DNA of 64,000 nucleotides, from assembly GCF_008064635.1 (NCBI RefSeq), contig NZ_VRYZ01000006.1, positions 1 to 64,000 of the forward strand. Reading direction: 5' to 3'. The stretch comes from Parahaliea aestuarii (lineage in GTDB: Bacteria; Pseudomonadota; Gammaproteobacteria; Pseudomonadales; Halieaceae). This document shows positions 56,138 to 64,000 of this stretch, piece by piece. Positions within the stretch are counted from its first letter, which is position 1. Each line of letters starts with the position of its first letter. The translations under genes and the position numbers were made by a program. Below the pieces are notes generated by a model. It did not search any database. It had not been told where the DNA came from and saw only the letters and a program-made list of their open reading frames with translations.

Positions 56138-56938
56138 TTAACCCAGCCCGCCCCAGGCCCGGGGCATCTGCATATTGAGTCGCTCCATACCGCCGTTGAC
56201 CGCGAGAATATCACCAGTGACGTAGGAGGCCGCGGGGGAACAGAGGTAGAGAGCGCCCAGCGCCACATCCTCCACTTCGCCGAGGCGGGCCATCGGGGTC
56301 AACTCCACCATGGTGCGCTCTATCTCGTCGGTCAGAACCGTGTCCAGAGCATCGGTGCGGGTGGACCCCACTGCAATGGCGTTCACCCTTACCTTCGGCG
56401 CGTACTCCTGGGCCAGCTCCCGGGTGAGGAAGGACATGGCCGCCTTGGCGGTGCCGTAGGCGCTGAAGCAGGGCGTGGGGCGGTGGCCGGCGATAGAGGA
56501 TATGTTCACCATCGCACCGCCGCCGGCGGATTCCACCATCAGCGGAGCACAGCAACGGCTGAGTTCGAATGCCGTGCTGACATTGAAGCGAAAGGCGCCC
56601 TCGAATTCTTCCACACTGGTATTTGCCGCCGGCTTGGGCGGAAACCCGCCGGCATTGTTGACCAGGATATCCAGCCGACCAAAGTGAGCCAGGGTTTTCG
56701 GCCCCAGTTCACGCAATTGCTCGAAGTCGAGCACATCCGCCTCGATCAGCAGGGCCTCGCTGCCCAGGGAGTCGACCTCTGCGGCGACCCGCTCCAGGTC
56801 GGCCCGGGTGCGGGCGGCGATAGCGACCCTGGCCCCGGCCTCGGCGAAGGCTCTGGCACAACCTGCACCGATCCCCTTGCCGCCCCCGGTAATCAGGGCC
56901 ACTTTGCCATCCAGTCGGAATTTATCCATCAGTGCCAT
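56138..56938 (-). CDS. Short-chain dehydrogenase/reductase (glucose/fatty-acyl type)
   Basis: The 266-residue SDR has TGGGKGIGAGCARAFAEAG for the cofactor, NNAGG, an active Ser-Ser pair (VNISSIAG) and YGTAKAA with catalytic Tyr and Lys. C-terminal sequence LGEVEDVALGALYLCSPAASYVTGDILAVNGGMERL is typical of classical SDRs using NAD(P). An AGGAGG-like site precedes the ATG, 27 bases after the M20 gene. Substrate is unknown; operon context links it with amide hydrolysis and aromatic amino acid metabolism. Confidence 0.88.
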   Translation of the reverse strand: MALMDKFRLDGKVALITGGGKGIGAGCARAFAEAGARVAIAARTRADLERVAAEVDSLGSEALLIEADVLDFEQLRELGPKTLAHFGRLDILVNNAGGFPPKPAANTSVEEFEGAFRFNVSTAFELSRCCAPLMVESAGGGAMVNISSIAGHRPTPCFSAYGTAKAAMSFLTRELAQEYAPKVRVNAIAVGSTRTDALDTVLTDEIERTMVELTPMARLGEVEDVALGALYLCSPAASYVTGDILAVNGGMERLNMQMPRAWGGLG

Positions 56939-56965
56939 CTGCCAGCCCTCCTGTTGCAGGAAAAA

Positions 56966-58399
56966 TTATTTGCGGTAATCCAGTGGCGGTTCGCGATCAC
57001 CCAGCAGGGCTTCGTAGTGGAAATCCGCACCCCGGCGCTGTTCGAACTCTTTCTCGGCCGCCTGCAGCAGCTCAGGGCTCTGGTACAGGTCCGCGGCGGT
57101 TAACGCCAGCGTTTTCGCGGCCACCATCATACCCTTGTGACCGATGGACATGCCGCCGGCGGCAATCGCCTGCCAGCTGTGGGGCGCAGTGCCGGGCACC
57201 CAGGTGGCGGCGCGCATCTCGACGGTGGGCACCTGCCAGCTCACATCGCCGACATCGGTGGAGCCCATGCCCTGGATGAACTCCATCGGCAGGACCGTCT
57301 GCTCGCGGCCGCTGAGATCCTCGGACAGATTTAGCGTCGGGCTGATCTTGTCGGCAAAGGCCTGTTCGGCGGGGCTGTAGTGCACACCACCCACCTGTTC
57401 CAGCCGCTTGTGCACGGCGCTGGCCAGGGTCTCGTTGGGCAGCATACTGTGGTTGCCGTGAATCACCTCGGCCTCCATGCGGGTACCGGTGCCCTGGGCT
57501 GCGCCCTCGGCCGCGGCCATGACCCGGCTCCAGATTTTCTGCAGCTCTGCCGCTTTCGGATGCCTGACGTAATAAAACACTTCGGCAAAGTCCGGAACCA
57601 CATTGGGAGCGGAACCACCGCTGGTGATCACGTAGTGAATCCGCGATTCCTGGGGCACGTGCTCGCGCATCATGTTGACCATGAAATTCATCGCCTCCAC
57701 CCCGTCCAGGGCAGAGCGGCCGCGTTCCGGCGCCACCGCTGCGTGGGAGGACTGGCCATGGAAACGAAACTTGGCGGATTTGTTGGCGAGGCTGGTGGCC
57801 GGGTCGGCGGCGTTGCGGTCCGCCGGATGCCAGACCAGCACCGCGTCCACATCGTCGAACAGGCCGGCGCGCACCATATACACCTTGCCGCTGCCGCCCT
57901 CTTCCGCCGGGGTGCCGTACAGGCGTACGGTGCCGGGAATGTCATTGGTCTCAAGCCAGCGCTTGATCGCAACCGCAGCAGCGGTAGAGCCGGCACCGAA
58001 CAGGTGGTGGCCACAGGCGTGCCCGGCGTGCTTGCCTTCGACTTCTTCGCGCTCGGGGCTGGCGGACTGGGAAATACCCGGCAGGGCATCAAACTCCGCC
58101 AGCAGGCCGATCACCGGACCGCCTTTGCCGTAGCTGGCGACGAAGGCCGTGGGAATATTGGCCACACCGGTGGTAATCGAAAAGCCTTCGGCTTTCAGGG
58201 TGTTCTGCAGCAGGGCGGAGCTCTCCGTCTCCTGGTAGCCCACCTCGGCCTTGTCCCAGATGGTGTCGGCGAGGCTGGCGTACTGGCCGGCGTGCTGGTT
58301 CAGATAATCCAGCATGCTGTCAGCGGGGACAGTTTCCGCGTGGACGGCGGCAGAAGTGCAGAGCAACAGCCCGGCGGCGATGGCGCTAAAACGTGACAT
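56966..58399 (-). CDS. Exported M20-family amidohydrolase (AbgB-like)
   Basis: The 477-residue enzyme has a signal peptide (MSRFSAIAAGLLLCTSAAVHA) and the M20D metallohydrolase core. Metal-binding HAGHACGHHLFGAGS, PAEEGGSGKVYM (catalytic and metal Glu) and a dimerisation domain with GQSSHAAVAPERGRSALDGVEAMNFMV are present. Similarity in layout to p-aminobenzoyl-glutamate hydrolase subunit B and indole-amide hydrolases suggests cleavage of an amide-linked aromatic or amino acid conjugate in the periplasm. It is the first gene of the unit with SDR, MarR and aromatic hydroxylase. Confidence 0.87.
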   Translation of the reverse strand: MSRFSAIAAGLLLCTSAAVHAETVPADSMLDYLNQHAGQYASLADTIWDKAEVGYQETESSALLQNTLKAEGFSITTGVANIPTAFVASYGKGGPVIGLLAEFDALPGISQSASPEREEVEGKHAGHACGHHLFGAGSTAAAVAIKRWLETNDIPGTVRLYGTPAEEGGSGKVYMVRAGLFDDVDAVLVWHPADRNAADPATSLANKSAKFRFHGQSSHAAVAPERGRSALDGVEAMNFMVNMMREHVPQESRIHYVITSGGSAPNVVPDFAEVFYYVRHPKAAELQKIWSRVMAAAEGAAQGTGTRMEAEVIHGNHSMLPNETLASAVHKRLEQVGGVHYSPAEQAFADKISPTLNLSEDLSGREQTVLPMEFIQGMGSTDVGDVSWQVPTVEMRAATWVPGTAPHSWQAIAAGGMSIGHKGMMVAAKTLALTAADLYQSPELLQAAEKEFEQRRGADFHYEALLGDREPPLDYRK

Positions 58400-58503
58400 G
58401 GTGATCCTCTGGCGTCAGGTCAGAGGCACACCTTACCACTGCCGGCCGGTTGCGGCACAGACGGTGTGAAGACCCACAATGGGTGTCGGATAGCGACGAG
58501 GGT

Positions 58504-58616
58504 CGGGCCGGTGGCGCATGCAAAGCCACCGGCCCGAACGGAGTGCCGGGGGGGGACCCGGCGAAGGGGCGGAGCGGGCCCGCCCTCTTCAGCCCGCCAG
58601 GGGTTGCAGGCTGAAG
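58504..58616. terminator. Cluster of GC-rich hairpins downstream of the UrcA gene
   Basis: Three inverted repeats lie in the gap between the UrcA stop and the M20 start. A 12-base perfect stem, CGGGCCGGTGGC/GCCACCGGCCCG, spans 58504-58536; GCCGGG/CCCGGC spans 58545-58562; and CTTCAGCC/GGCTGAAG spans 58587-58616. No T-run follows any of them, so they may protect or terminate the UrcA transcript or separate it from the M20 operon. Confidence 0.45.
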
Positions 58617-58629
58617 CTGTTGCCCGGCG

Positions 58630-58977
58630 TCACTCGGCGGTGGAGGCCACCTGGCCGGCATTGATCTGGCTGAGAGCCTCGTTGACGGCCCGCTCGTAGC
58701 AAGCCTGGTTGTCCACAGCGGCCGACAGATGCCCGGTAATGCGGTGGTCATTGCTGCCGCAAACGTCCCGGGCGGCGGCGCTGATGCGATAATGGAGGGT
58801 CTGCATGCCTTCGCTGGAGCTGATATCCAGATCATCGTAGCTGACTGCCTGGGTGCGAACCGCGGGGGATTTCACCAGCGTTTCACTGTAGTTTTCCGCC
58901 TGGGCCTGCCCCGCCAGCAAAGCCAGCGCCGCTGCAGAAGCCATTGCCCAGTGTTTGCCGATACGCGCCATGTTCAT
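58630..58977 (-). CDS. UrcA family periplasmic protein
   Basis: The 115-residue protein starts at an ATG with a GGGAG site. It has a signal peptide (MNMARIGKHWAMASAAALALLAGQAQA) and the UrcA pattern: VSYDDLDISSSEGMQTLHYRISAAARDVCGS..., with a second cysteine in ACYERAVNEAL, likely forming a disulfide. The family is common in Sphingomonads, Caulobacterales and marine gammaproteobacteria; I know of no established function. It is divergent from ferrochelatase, and the 248-base gap between them holds only their promoters. Confidence 0.88.
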   Translation of the reverse strand: MNMARIGKHWAMASAAALALLAGQAQAENYSETLVKSPAVRTQAVSYDDLDISSSEGMQTLHYRISAAARDVCGSNDHRITGHLSAAVDNQACYERAVNEALSQINAGQVASTAE

Positions 58978-59225
58978 GTGTTTTCTCCCTACCTGTTTGG
59001 TGTGTAGCGGGCCTGTCCCGCTGCGGGCGCGCTGTTGTTGTGCCGCCCTTGAGGAGAACAATAGGTAAAGGCCAAAGCGGGCGAAACAGCACTTCGACCA
59101 AGTGAAGGCGGCGAGCGACAGGGCGACAGAATTCAGAGACAGGCCGTGCAGAAAGACGCGGACCGATTTGGCTTCCTGCGCTGGCAACCGTATATTGAAC
59201 CGTTATTTCCAGTAGCCGAGACAGC

Positions 59226-60272
59226 ATGAGCAAGGCAGCACAACACCCCACTTCGGTGGGCAGCGGGAACAGCGGCGAAGGCCCTGTTGGCATCCTGATC
59301 ACCAACCTCGGCACCCCCGACGCCCCGACCCGGGGCGCCCTGCGCCGCTACCTGAAGGAGTTCCTGTGGGACCCGCGGGTGGTGGAAGCGCCGCGCTGGC
59401 TGTGGTGGCTGGTGCTCAATGGCATCATCCTCAACGTTCGCCCTTCCCGCTCAGCGGCGGCCTACCGCAAGATCTGGACGGAAGATGGCTCGCCGCTGCT
59501 ATTTCACACCCGCGACCAGGCGCATCATCTGCAGGCGGCGATGAGCGCAAACCACGGTGACAGCGTGCTGGTGGAATTCGCCATGCGCTATGGCAACCCG
59601 TCCATCGACGCGGGCATCGAGTCGCTGTGGCAGCGCGGTGCCAGACGCTTTCTGGTGCTGCCCCTCTACCCCCAGTACAGCGGCCCGGCCAGCGCCTCCA
59701 CCTTCGACGCCATCGGCGCGGCCTTTCGCCAGCGACGCTGGGTGCCGCCACTGCGCTTTGTCAGCGACTACCACGACCATCCCGCCTATATCAGTGCCCT
59801 GGCCAACAGCGTGCGCCAGCACTGGCAATCACATCCCAAAGCCCAGCGCCTGCTGCTCTCCTACCACGGTGAACCGCAGCGCTATGTGGACCGGGGTGAT
59901 CCCTATTACCAGCAGTGCAGGCGCAGCAGTGAACTCCTCGCCCAGGCACTGGCGTTGGGTGCCGATGAGTGGAGCTTCTGTTTCCAGTCCCGCTTTGGTC
60001 GCGAACCCTGGCTGCAGCCCTATGCCGACGAGACACTGAAAGCACTGCCGGCGGAAGGCGTGACGTCGGTGCAGGTCATCTGCCCCGGCTTTTCCGCCGA
60101 CTGCCTGGAGACGATCGAGGAAATCGGCATGGAGAATCGCGACACCTTCATGGACGCCGGGGGCGAGCGCTACGAATACATCCCCTGCCTCAATGCCGGG
60201 GACAGACATATCGCCGCACTGCGACAGATCGTTGAGGAAAATCTCGCAGGCTGGCTCCGGCGGGCGAACTAG
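59226..60272 (+). CDS. hemH: Ferrochelatase
   Basis: The 348-residue enzyme inserts Fe2+ into protoporphyrin IX. Motifs include GILITNLGTPDAPTRGALRRYL at the N-terminus, VLPLYPQYSGPASASTFDA, LLSYHGEPQRYVDRGDPYYQQC with the active-site His, and CPGFSADCLETIEEIG with a catalytic Glu. Its heme feeds, among others, the two KatG proteins, the animal-type peroxidase and bo3 oxidase in this window. It is on the plus strand ahead of the metal efflux genes, but the 64-base gap and different role suggest separate transcription. Confidence 0.95.
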   Translation: MSKAAQHPTSVGSGNSGEGPVGILITNLGTPDAPTRGALRRYLKEFLWDPRVVEAPRWLWWLVLNGIILNVRPSRSAAAYRKIWTEDGSPLLFHTRDQAHHLQAAMSANHGDSVLVEFAMRYGNPSIDAGIESLWQRGARRFLVLPLYPQYSGPASASTFDAIGAAFRQRRWVPPLRFVSDYHDHPAYISALANSVRQHWQSHPKAQRLLLSYHGEPQRYVDRGDPYYQQCRRSSELLAQALALGADEWSFCFQSRFGREPWLQPYADETLKALPAEGVTSVQVICPGFSADCLETIEEIGMENRDTFMDAGGERYEYIPCLNAGDRHIAALRQIVEENLAGWLRRAN

Positions 60273-60336
60273 TGGCAAGCCGATTTACAGCCATGCTATC
60301 CTCGGGCTATTCCCGAACCGGCTGACCCATCACACC

Positions 60337-60708
60337 GTGCGACACCTTCGCTCCCATACAGTCCCCGTTATCAGGCTGATGCTTGCCATCATGCTGGTGC
60401 AGAGTCTGTTCATGGCGCTGGAATCCGGGATGCAGGTCAGCTCTGCCATGGATAGCGCCGGCCATCACGCCAGCGCGGACAGCGCAAACGGCCACGCCGA
60501 TGACGCGCACCAGGCCGCCGCCACCGCCGATGGCGATGACAACTGCGATCACTGCTGCCAGTGCCACGGCCAGTGCACCCACTTCGCGGCTGCCGGTGGC
60601 GCCCGCGGGCCGGTGCTGCTCGCACGCAAAACACAGATCATCCCCGAACCACCCCAGCAGCTCAGCCTGCTGCCCTCCTCCCTGTACCGCCCCCCAATAA
60701 GCGCCTGA
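60337..60708 (+). CDS. Small His/Cys-rich exported protein at the head of the czc operon (CzcI-like)
   Basis: About 123 residues follow a GTG at 60337, with a second possible start at ATG 60379. It has a hydrophobic leader (LMLAIMLVQSLFMALE), a His/Asp-rich segment (AGHHASADSANGHADDAHQ) and a cysteine cluster DNCDHCCQCHGQCTH. Small proteins of this kind (CzcI) precede czcCBA in Cupriavidus and Pseudomonas and are thought to bind or sense metal in the periplasm. The sequence is poorly conserved, so the assignment rests on position and composition. The next gene starts 62 bases on, after a TTCCCC-GCT-GGGGAA hairpin. Confidence 0.65.
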   Translation: MRHLRSHTVPVIRLMLAIMLVQSLFMALESGMQVSSAMDSAGHHASADSANGHADDAHQAAATADGDDNCDHCCQCHGQCTHFAAAGGARGPVLLARKTQIIPEPPQQLSLLPSSLYRPPISA

Positions 60709-60770
60709 TCCTGTTCCAGCAAGCACACTAGTTCCCCGCTGGGGAATCGCAAAAACACAGGATACAGATC

Positions 60771-62084
60771 ATGCAAAACACTACCGGAATACGCCGGCGT
60801 GCCCTCGCGTGCCTGCGCATCATGGCGCTTGCCATGACCATTGTCGCGGACGCCTCGGGTGCACCGGAACCACCGCTGTCCCTCGCCGATGCCAGCCGGC
60901 TGACGATAGCCCGGCATCCCCGCCTGGCGGTCTTTGACTGGCGCGTCGCGGCCCTCGAAGGGGAGCGCCAGAACGCCGCCCTGCGACCGGCCACCAGCGT
61001 CACTTTCGACGCCGAGAACCTGCTCGGCAGCAACGAACTGCGAGGCGCACAAAGCGCCGAGCTGACCCTTTCCCTGTCGTCGGTGATCGAACTGGGGGGC
61101 AAACCGACGGCTCGCCTGGCGGTCGTCGATGCGCGCATGGCCCAGACCGAGGCTGCGCGCCAGGCAGAGGCTCTGGACCTGCTGGGCGAGGTAACCCGCC
61201 GCTACCTGAGCGCACAGGTACTGCAGGAAAAAGTCGCGCTGAGCGCACAGGCACAAGCACTGGCCGAGAACGCCTATGAACTGGTGAGCAGGCGTGTTGC
61301 CAGCGGCGCCACGCCGCAGGCGGAAGGCCTGCGCGCCCAGGCAGACCTCGCCAGGGCGAAACTGCAGCATGCAACAATGCTGAGCGAGCTGCAGAGCAGC
61401 AAGATGGCGTTGGCGAGTCTGTGGGGCGCCGAGAGTATCGAGTTTGACCACCTTGAAGGCGACCTGCTGACATTTGCGGATCCCGGCAGTTTTGAGGAGT
61501 TGTTTCAACGGGTTGCCGAAAGCCCCGCTATCCGCCTGTTCAGCGCGGAACAACGCCTGCGCCAGGCGGCGGTTGACCTGGAGCGGGCCCGCTCGCGCCT
61601 GGATATCGGCTGGAGTCTCGGCGTGCGCCAGTTTGCCGCAAGCGACGATACGGCCATGGTCGCCGCCCTCTCCCTGCCGCTGTTCACCGCCAGCCGCCAG
61701 CAGGGCAACCTGCAAACAGCGCTGGCGCAACGCTCCGAGGTGGAATACCGCAAGCAGGCCAGCCTGCTGGAACTGCGCGCCACGCTCTACACGGCCTGGC
61801 AGAACTACCGCCAGAACAGCTCTACCGCCATGCAACTGCAGCGCGAAGTGGTGCCTCTGCTGGAACAGGCCCTCGCCGCTACCCGCGACGCCTATGAGCG
61901 CGGCGCCTACCGCTACCTCGACTGGCTGGATGCCCGACAGGAGCTGATCCAGACCCACGTGGCAATCATCGAAACCGCCAGCGAGGCCCTGCTCAGCCTG
62001 GCTGTGATCGAACAACTGAGCGGCGTCTCCATCGCCAGCGCCACCGGCGCCGCCGACACCAAACAATCCGGGACGACACCATGA
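60771..62084 (+). CDS. czcC: Outer-membrane efflux protein, CzcC/TolC family
   Basis: The 437-residue protein has an N-terminal signal-like region and two TolC repeat units rich in coiled coil (about 60-230 and 260-430). Typical phrases are ALEGERQNAALRPATSVTFDAENLLG and GVRQFAASDDTAMVAALSLPLF, and AYERGAYRYLDWLDARQELIQTH near the C-terminus. It forms the outer-membrane channel of the tripartite metal exporter. Its stop overlaps the czcB start (ATGA). Confidence 0.92.
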   Translation: MQNTTGIRRRALACLRIMALAMTIVADASGAPEPPLSLADASRLTIARHPRLAVFDWRVAALEGERQNAALRPATSVTFDAENLLGSNELRGAQSAELTLSLSSVIELGGKPTARLAVVDARMAQTEAARQAEALDLLGEVTRRYLSAQVLQEKVALSAQAQALAENAYELVSRRVASGATPQAEGLRAQADLARAKLQHATMLSELQSSKMALASLWGAESIEFDHLEGDLLTFADPGSFEELFQRVAESPAIRLFSAEQRLRQAAVDLERARSRLDIGWSLGVRQFAASDDTAMVAALSLPLFTASRQQGNLQTALAQRSEVEYRKQASLLELRATLYTAWQNYRQNSSTAMQLQREVVPLLEQALAATRDAYERGAYRYLDWLDARQELIQTHVAIIETASEALLSLAVIEQLSGVSIASATGAADTKQSGTTP

Positions 62085-63088
62085 AAAGCCAACACACACT
62101 GCCTTGTATCATCCTCTGCCTTTCCCTGCTGTGCCCGCTCCTTGTGCAGGCTCAGCATTCGCACGGCGAGGGGGGGCACAGCCACGCAGACAACCGGCAG
62201 ACCGCGCCGGACAGCCATGCCGACGACTCGCCATCCCGCGGCCACGATCAGGACGACCACGACGTCGAGGCACATAGCGACGGGGATTCGGTCTCGCTGA
62301 CACCGGACATCGTCCGCGAGTCGGGTATTGCCATCCGCATCGCCGGCCCCGGTAGTATCGAACGGCATATCAGCGTCTACGGGCGGCTGGTGACACCGCC
62401 CGACCAGGTAGCCCAGACCCGCGCCCGTTTCCCGGGCCTGATCAGGGATATCCGGGTCAATGTCGGCGACGCCGTCGAGCGCAACCAGTTGCTGGCGGTG
62501 ATCGAGTCCAACGAGAGCCTGAACAGCTATGAACTGCGCGCGCCGATCGCTGCGGTGGTCCAGGCGCGCAACGGCAGCATCGGCGAACTGACCGGCGATG
62601 CCCCGCTGTTCACCCTGGTCGACAGCAGCAAGCTCTGGGCCGAGCTGAAGATATTTCCCAGCCAGCGCTTCGAAGTGGCCCCCGGGCAGGATGTTCACGT
62701 CAACCACACCGGCCACATCCACGACAGCACCATCGCCAGCGTGACCCCTGCCACTGAGGGACAACCCTACGTGCTGGCCAGGGTCAAGCTCACCAATAGC
62801 CTTGGCGACATGGCGCCCGGTGACATGGTCAGCGCCCAGATCGATGCGGAGAAGGTGAGTGTCGCCCTGGTGGTCGAATCCGCCGCCCTGCAGACGCTGG
62901 AGGACCGGCAGGTGGTGTTCGTGCAGGACGGTGATGTCTTCACCGCGCGGGAGGTCGATGCGGGCCGCTCCGATGGACGGTTCACCGAAATTACCGCCGG
63001 CCTGGCGCAGGGCGAAAACTATGTGGTGGAAAACAGCTATCTGCTCAAGGCCGAGTTACTGAAATCCGGCGCAGAGCACGCACACTAG
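62081..63088 (+). CDS. czcB: Periplasmic adaptor of metal efflux RND pump, CzcB family
   Basis: The 335-residue membrane-fusion protein has a signal peptide followed by a strongly His/Asp-rich segment (about 25-67), common in heavy-metal adaptors and probably metal-binding. The lipoyl/barrel-sandwich halves follow (RARFPGLIRDIRVNVGDAVERNQLLAVIESNESL, APIAAVVQARNGSIGELTG), then a beta-barrel with IASVTPATEG. It bridges the CzcA pump and CzcC channel. It overlaps czcC by four bases. Confidence 0.92.
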   Translation: MKSQHTLPCIILCLSLLCPLLVQAQHSHGEGGHSHADNRQTAPDSHADDSPSRGHDQDDHDVEAHSDGDSVSLTPDIVRESGIAIRIAGPGSIERHISVYGRLVTPPDQVAQTRARFPGLIRDIRVNVGDAVERNQLLAVIESNESLNSYELRAPIAAVVQARNGSIGELTGDAPLFTLVDSSKLWAELKIFPSQRFEVAPGQDVHVNHTGHIHDSTIASVTPATEGQPYVLARVKLTNSLGDMAPGDMVSAQIDAEKVSVALVVESAALQTLEDRQVVFVQDGDVFTAREVDAGRSDGRFTEITAGLAQGENYVVENSYLLKAELLKSGAEHAH

Positions 63089-63099
63089 GGAGCGGAACA

Positions 63100-64000
63100 A
63101 TGATTGAAGCCATCGTCCGCGCCTCCATCGAGAGGCGCCACCTGGTGCTGTGCCTGATGTTCTTGCTGATGGCGGCAGGCTACTGGCATTTCCAGAAACT
63201 GCCCATTGATGCGGTGCCCGACATCACCAACGTACAGGTGCAGATCAATACCGAGGCCCCCGGCTATTCCCCGCTGGAAGCCGAGCAACGGATTACCTTC
63301 CCGGTGGAAACGGCACTCTACGGCCTGCCCAACCTGGCCTACACCCGCTCGCTGTCGCGCTACGGGCTGTCCCAGGTCACCGTGGTGTTCAATGAAGGCA
63401 CCGACATCTACCACGCGCGCAATCTGATCGATGAGCGGCTCTCGACCATCAAAAGCGCGCTGCCCGCGGGCCTGGAGCCCGAAATGGGGCCTATCGCCAC
63501 CGGACTCGGGGAGATCTTCAGCTATACCGTTGCGGCCACTGACGGTGCCCTGACCGGCGCCGGCGATCGCTACACCGCCATGGACCTGCGAGAGATCCAG
63601 GACTGGATCATCAAGCCGCAACTGGCCCAGGTGCCGGGCGTGGTGGAAATCAACACCATCGGCGGCTACGACAAGCAGTATCACGTGCAGCCCCAGCCGA
63701 TGAAACTGCTGGAATTCGGTATCAGCCTGCAGCAGGTGCTGGATGCCCTGCGCAGCAATAACAACAATATCGGCGCCGGCTATATCGAACGCAACGGCCA
63801 GCAGTTGCTGGTGCGCTCCCCGGGGCAACTCGCTGCCATCGAGGATATCCAGCGCGTGGTGGTCGGACGCTACGGCACTGTGCCGGTCACCGTTGCCGAT
63901 ATCGCCGAGGTCGGTATAGGCCGGGAGCTGCGCACCGGGGCCGCGACCCGCGACGGCAGGGAAACCGTGCTGGGTACCGCCATGATGCTGATGGGCGAGA
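63100..64000 (+). CDS. czcA: Heavy-metal RND efflux pump, CzcA family (5' part, cut by window edge)
   Basis: An ATG at 63100, 11 bases after czcB with an AGCGGAACA context, opens a frame that runs to the window edge (300 codons). It begins MIEAIVRASIERRHLVLCL, has one transmembrane helix, then PIDAVPDITNVQVQINTEAPGYSPLEAEQRITFPVE and later GVVEINTIGGYDKQYHVQ. These are hallmarks of the HME-RND class that exports Co/Zn/Cd or Cu/Ag with protons. Full proteins have about 1030-1050 residues, so roughly 70 per cent lies outside. The metal-defining motif of transmembrane helix 4 is not in the window. Confidence 0.93.
   Translation, partial: MIEAIVRASIERRHLVLCLMFLLMAAGYWHFQKLPIDAVPDITNVQVQINTEAPGYSPLEAEQRITFPVETALYGLPNLAYTRSLSRYGLSQVTVVFNEGTDIYHARNLIDERLSTIKSALPAGLEPEMGPIATGLGEIFSYTVAATDGALTGAGDRYTAMDLREIQDWIIKPQLAQVPGVVEINTIGGYDKQYHVQPQPMKLLEFGISLQQVLDALRSNNNNIGAGYIERNGQQLLVRSPGQLAAIEDIQRVVVGRYGTVPVTVADIAEVGIGRELRTGAATRDGRETVLGTAMMLMGE

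Overview
The window is a high-GC, almost fully coding stretch of a Gram-negative chromosome. The gene content fits a marine, aerobic, polysaccharide-using gammaproteobacterium, possibly of the Microbulbifer/Halieaceae/Cellvibrionales type. The supporting content is a TonB-linked N-acetylglucosamine locus, cytochrome bo3 oxidase, two catalase-peroxidases, a TolC/HME-RND metal pump and two-partner secretion. The taxonomic guess is inference; no rRNA or tRNA gene is visible.

Layout. At 1-110 there is the edge of a probable insertion sequence. At 158-2986 a minus-strand, visibly AT-richer group encodes an exported GST-like protein, a phytanoyl-CoA dioxygenase-like protein and a sulfotransferase. 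At 3283-8742 lie a lipocalin, an SDR, katG, a DUF333 lipoprotein and a Bcr/CflA pump. At 8744-15943 one minus-strand respiratory unit runs cyoABCD, SURF1, RegB-like kinase, MAPEG protein, RegA-like regulator. At 16097-24409 are an MHS-type MFS transporter, a second exported KatG, glutamate dehydrogenase, a Ca/Na exchanger, a 2OG-Fe(II) oxygenase and an Old Yellow Enzyme homologue.

At 24485-36023 is a complete chitin-sugar locus. It holds a LacI-family regulator, nagA and nagB on one strand, and a TonB receptor, a BadF-type GlcNAc kinase, a GH20 hexosaminidase and a sodium-solute symporter on the other. Four copies of one palindromic operator (core TGACAACGTTGTCA) tie the receptor and regulator promoters together. 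At 36024-43348 are an ABC1/AarF kinase, two acyl-CoA dehydrogenases, a GST, an animal-type heme peroxidase and a haloalkane-dehalogenase-like hydrolase.

At 43717-53860 is the most unusual block: five same-strand, tightly packed genes for an OmpA/TPR protein, a membrane Ser/Thr kinase with Sel1 repeats, an exported TPR-CHAT protease, a hemagglutinin-type TpsA exoprotein and its TpsB translocator. This is a plausible signalling, proteolysis and surface-secretion system. At 53841-58399 a minus-strand operon encodes an M20 amidohydrolase, an SDR, a MarR regulator and an aromatic amino acid hydroxylase. At 58630-64000 are a UrcA protein, ferrochelatase and a czc-type metal efflux operon cut by the right edge.

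Functional links. Heme enzymes are prominent (two KatG, the animal-type peroxidase, bo3 oxidase) and ferrochelatase is present. RegBA next to cyo suggests local redox control of the oxidase.
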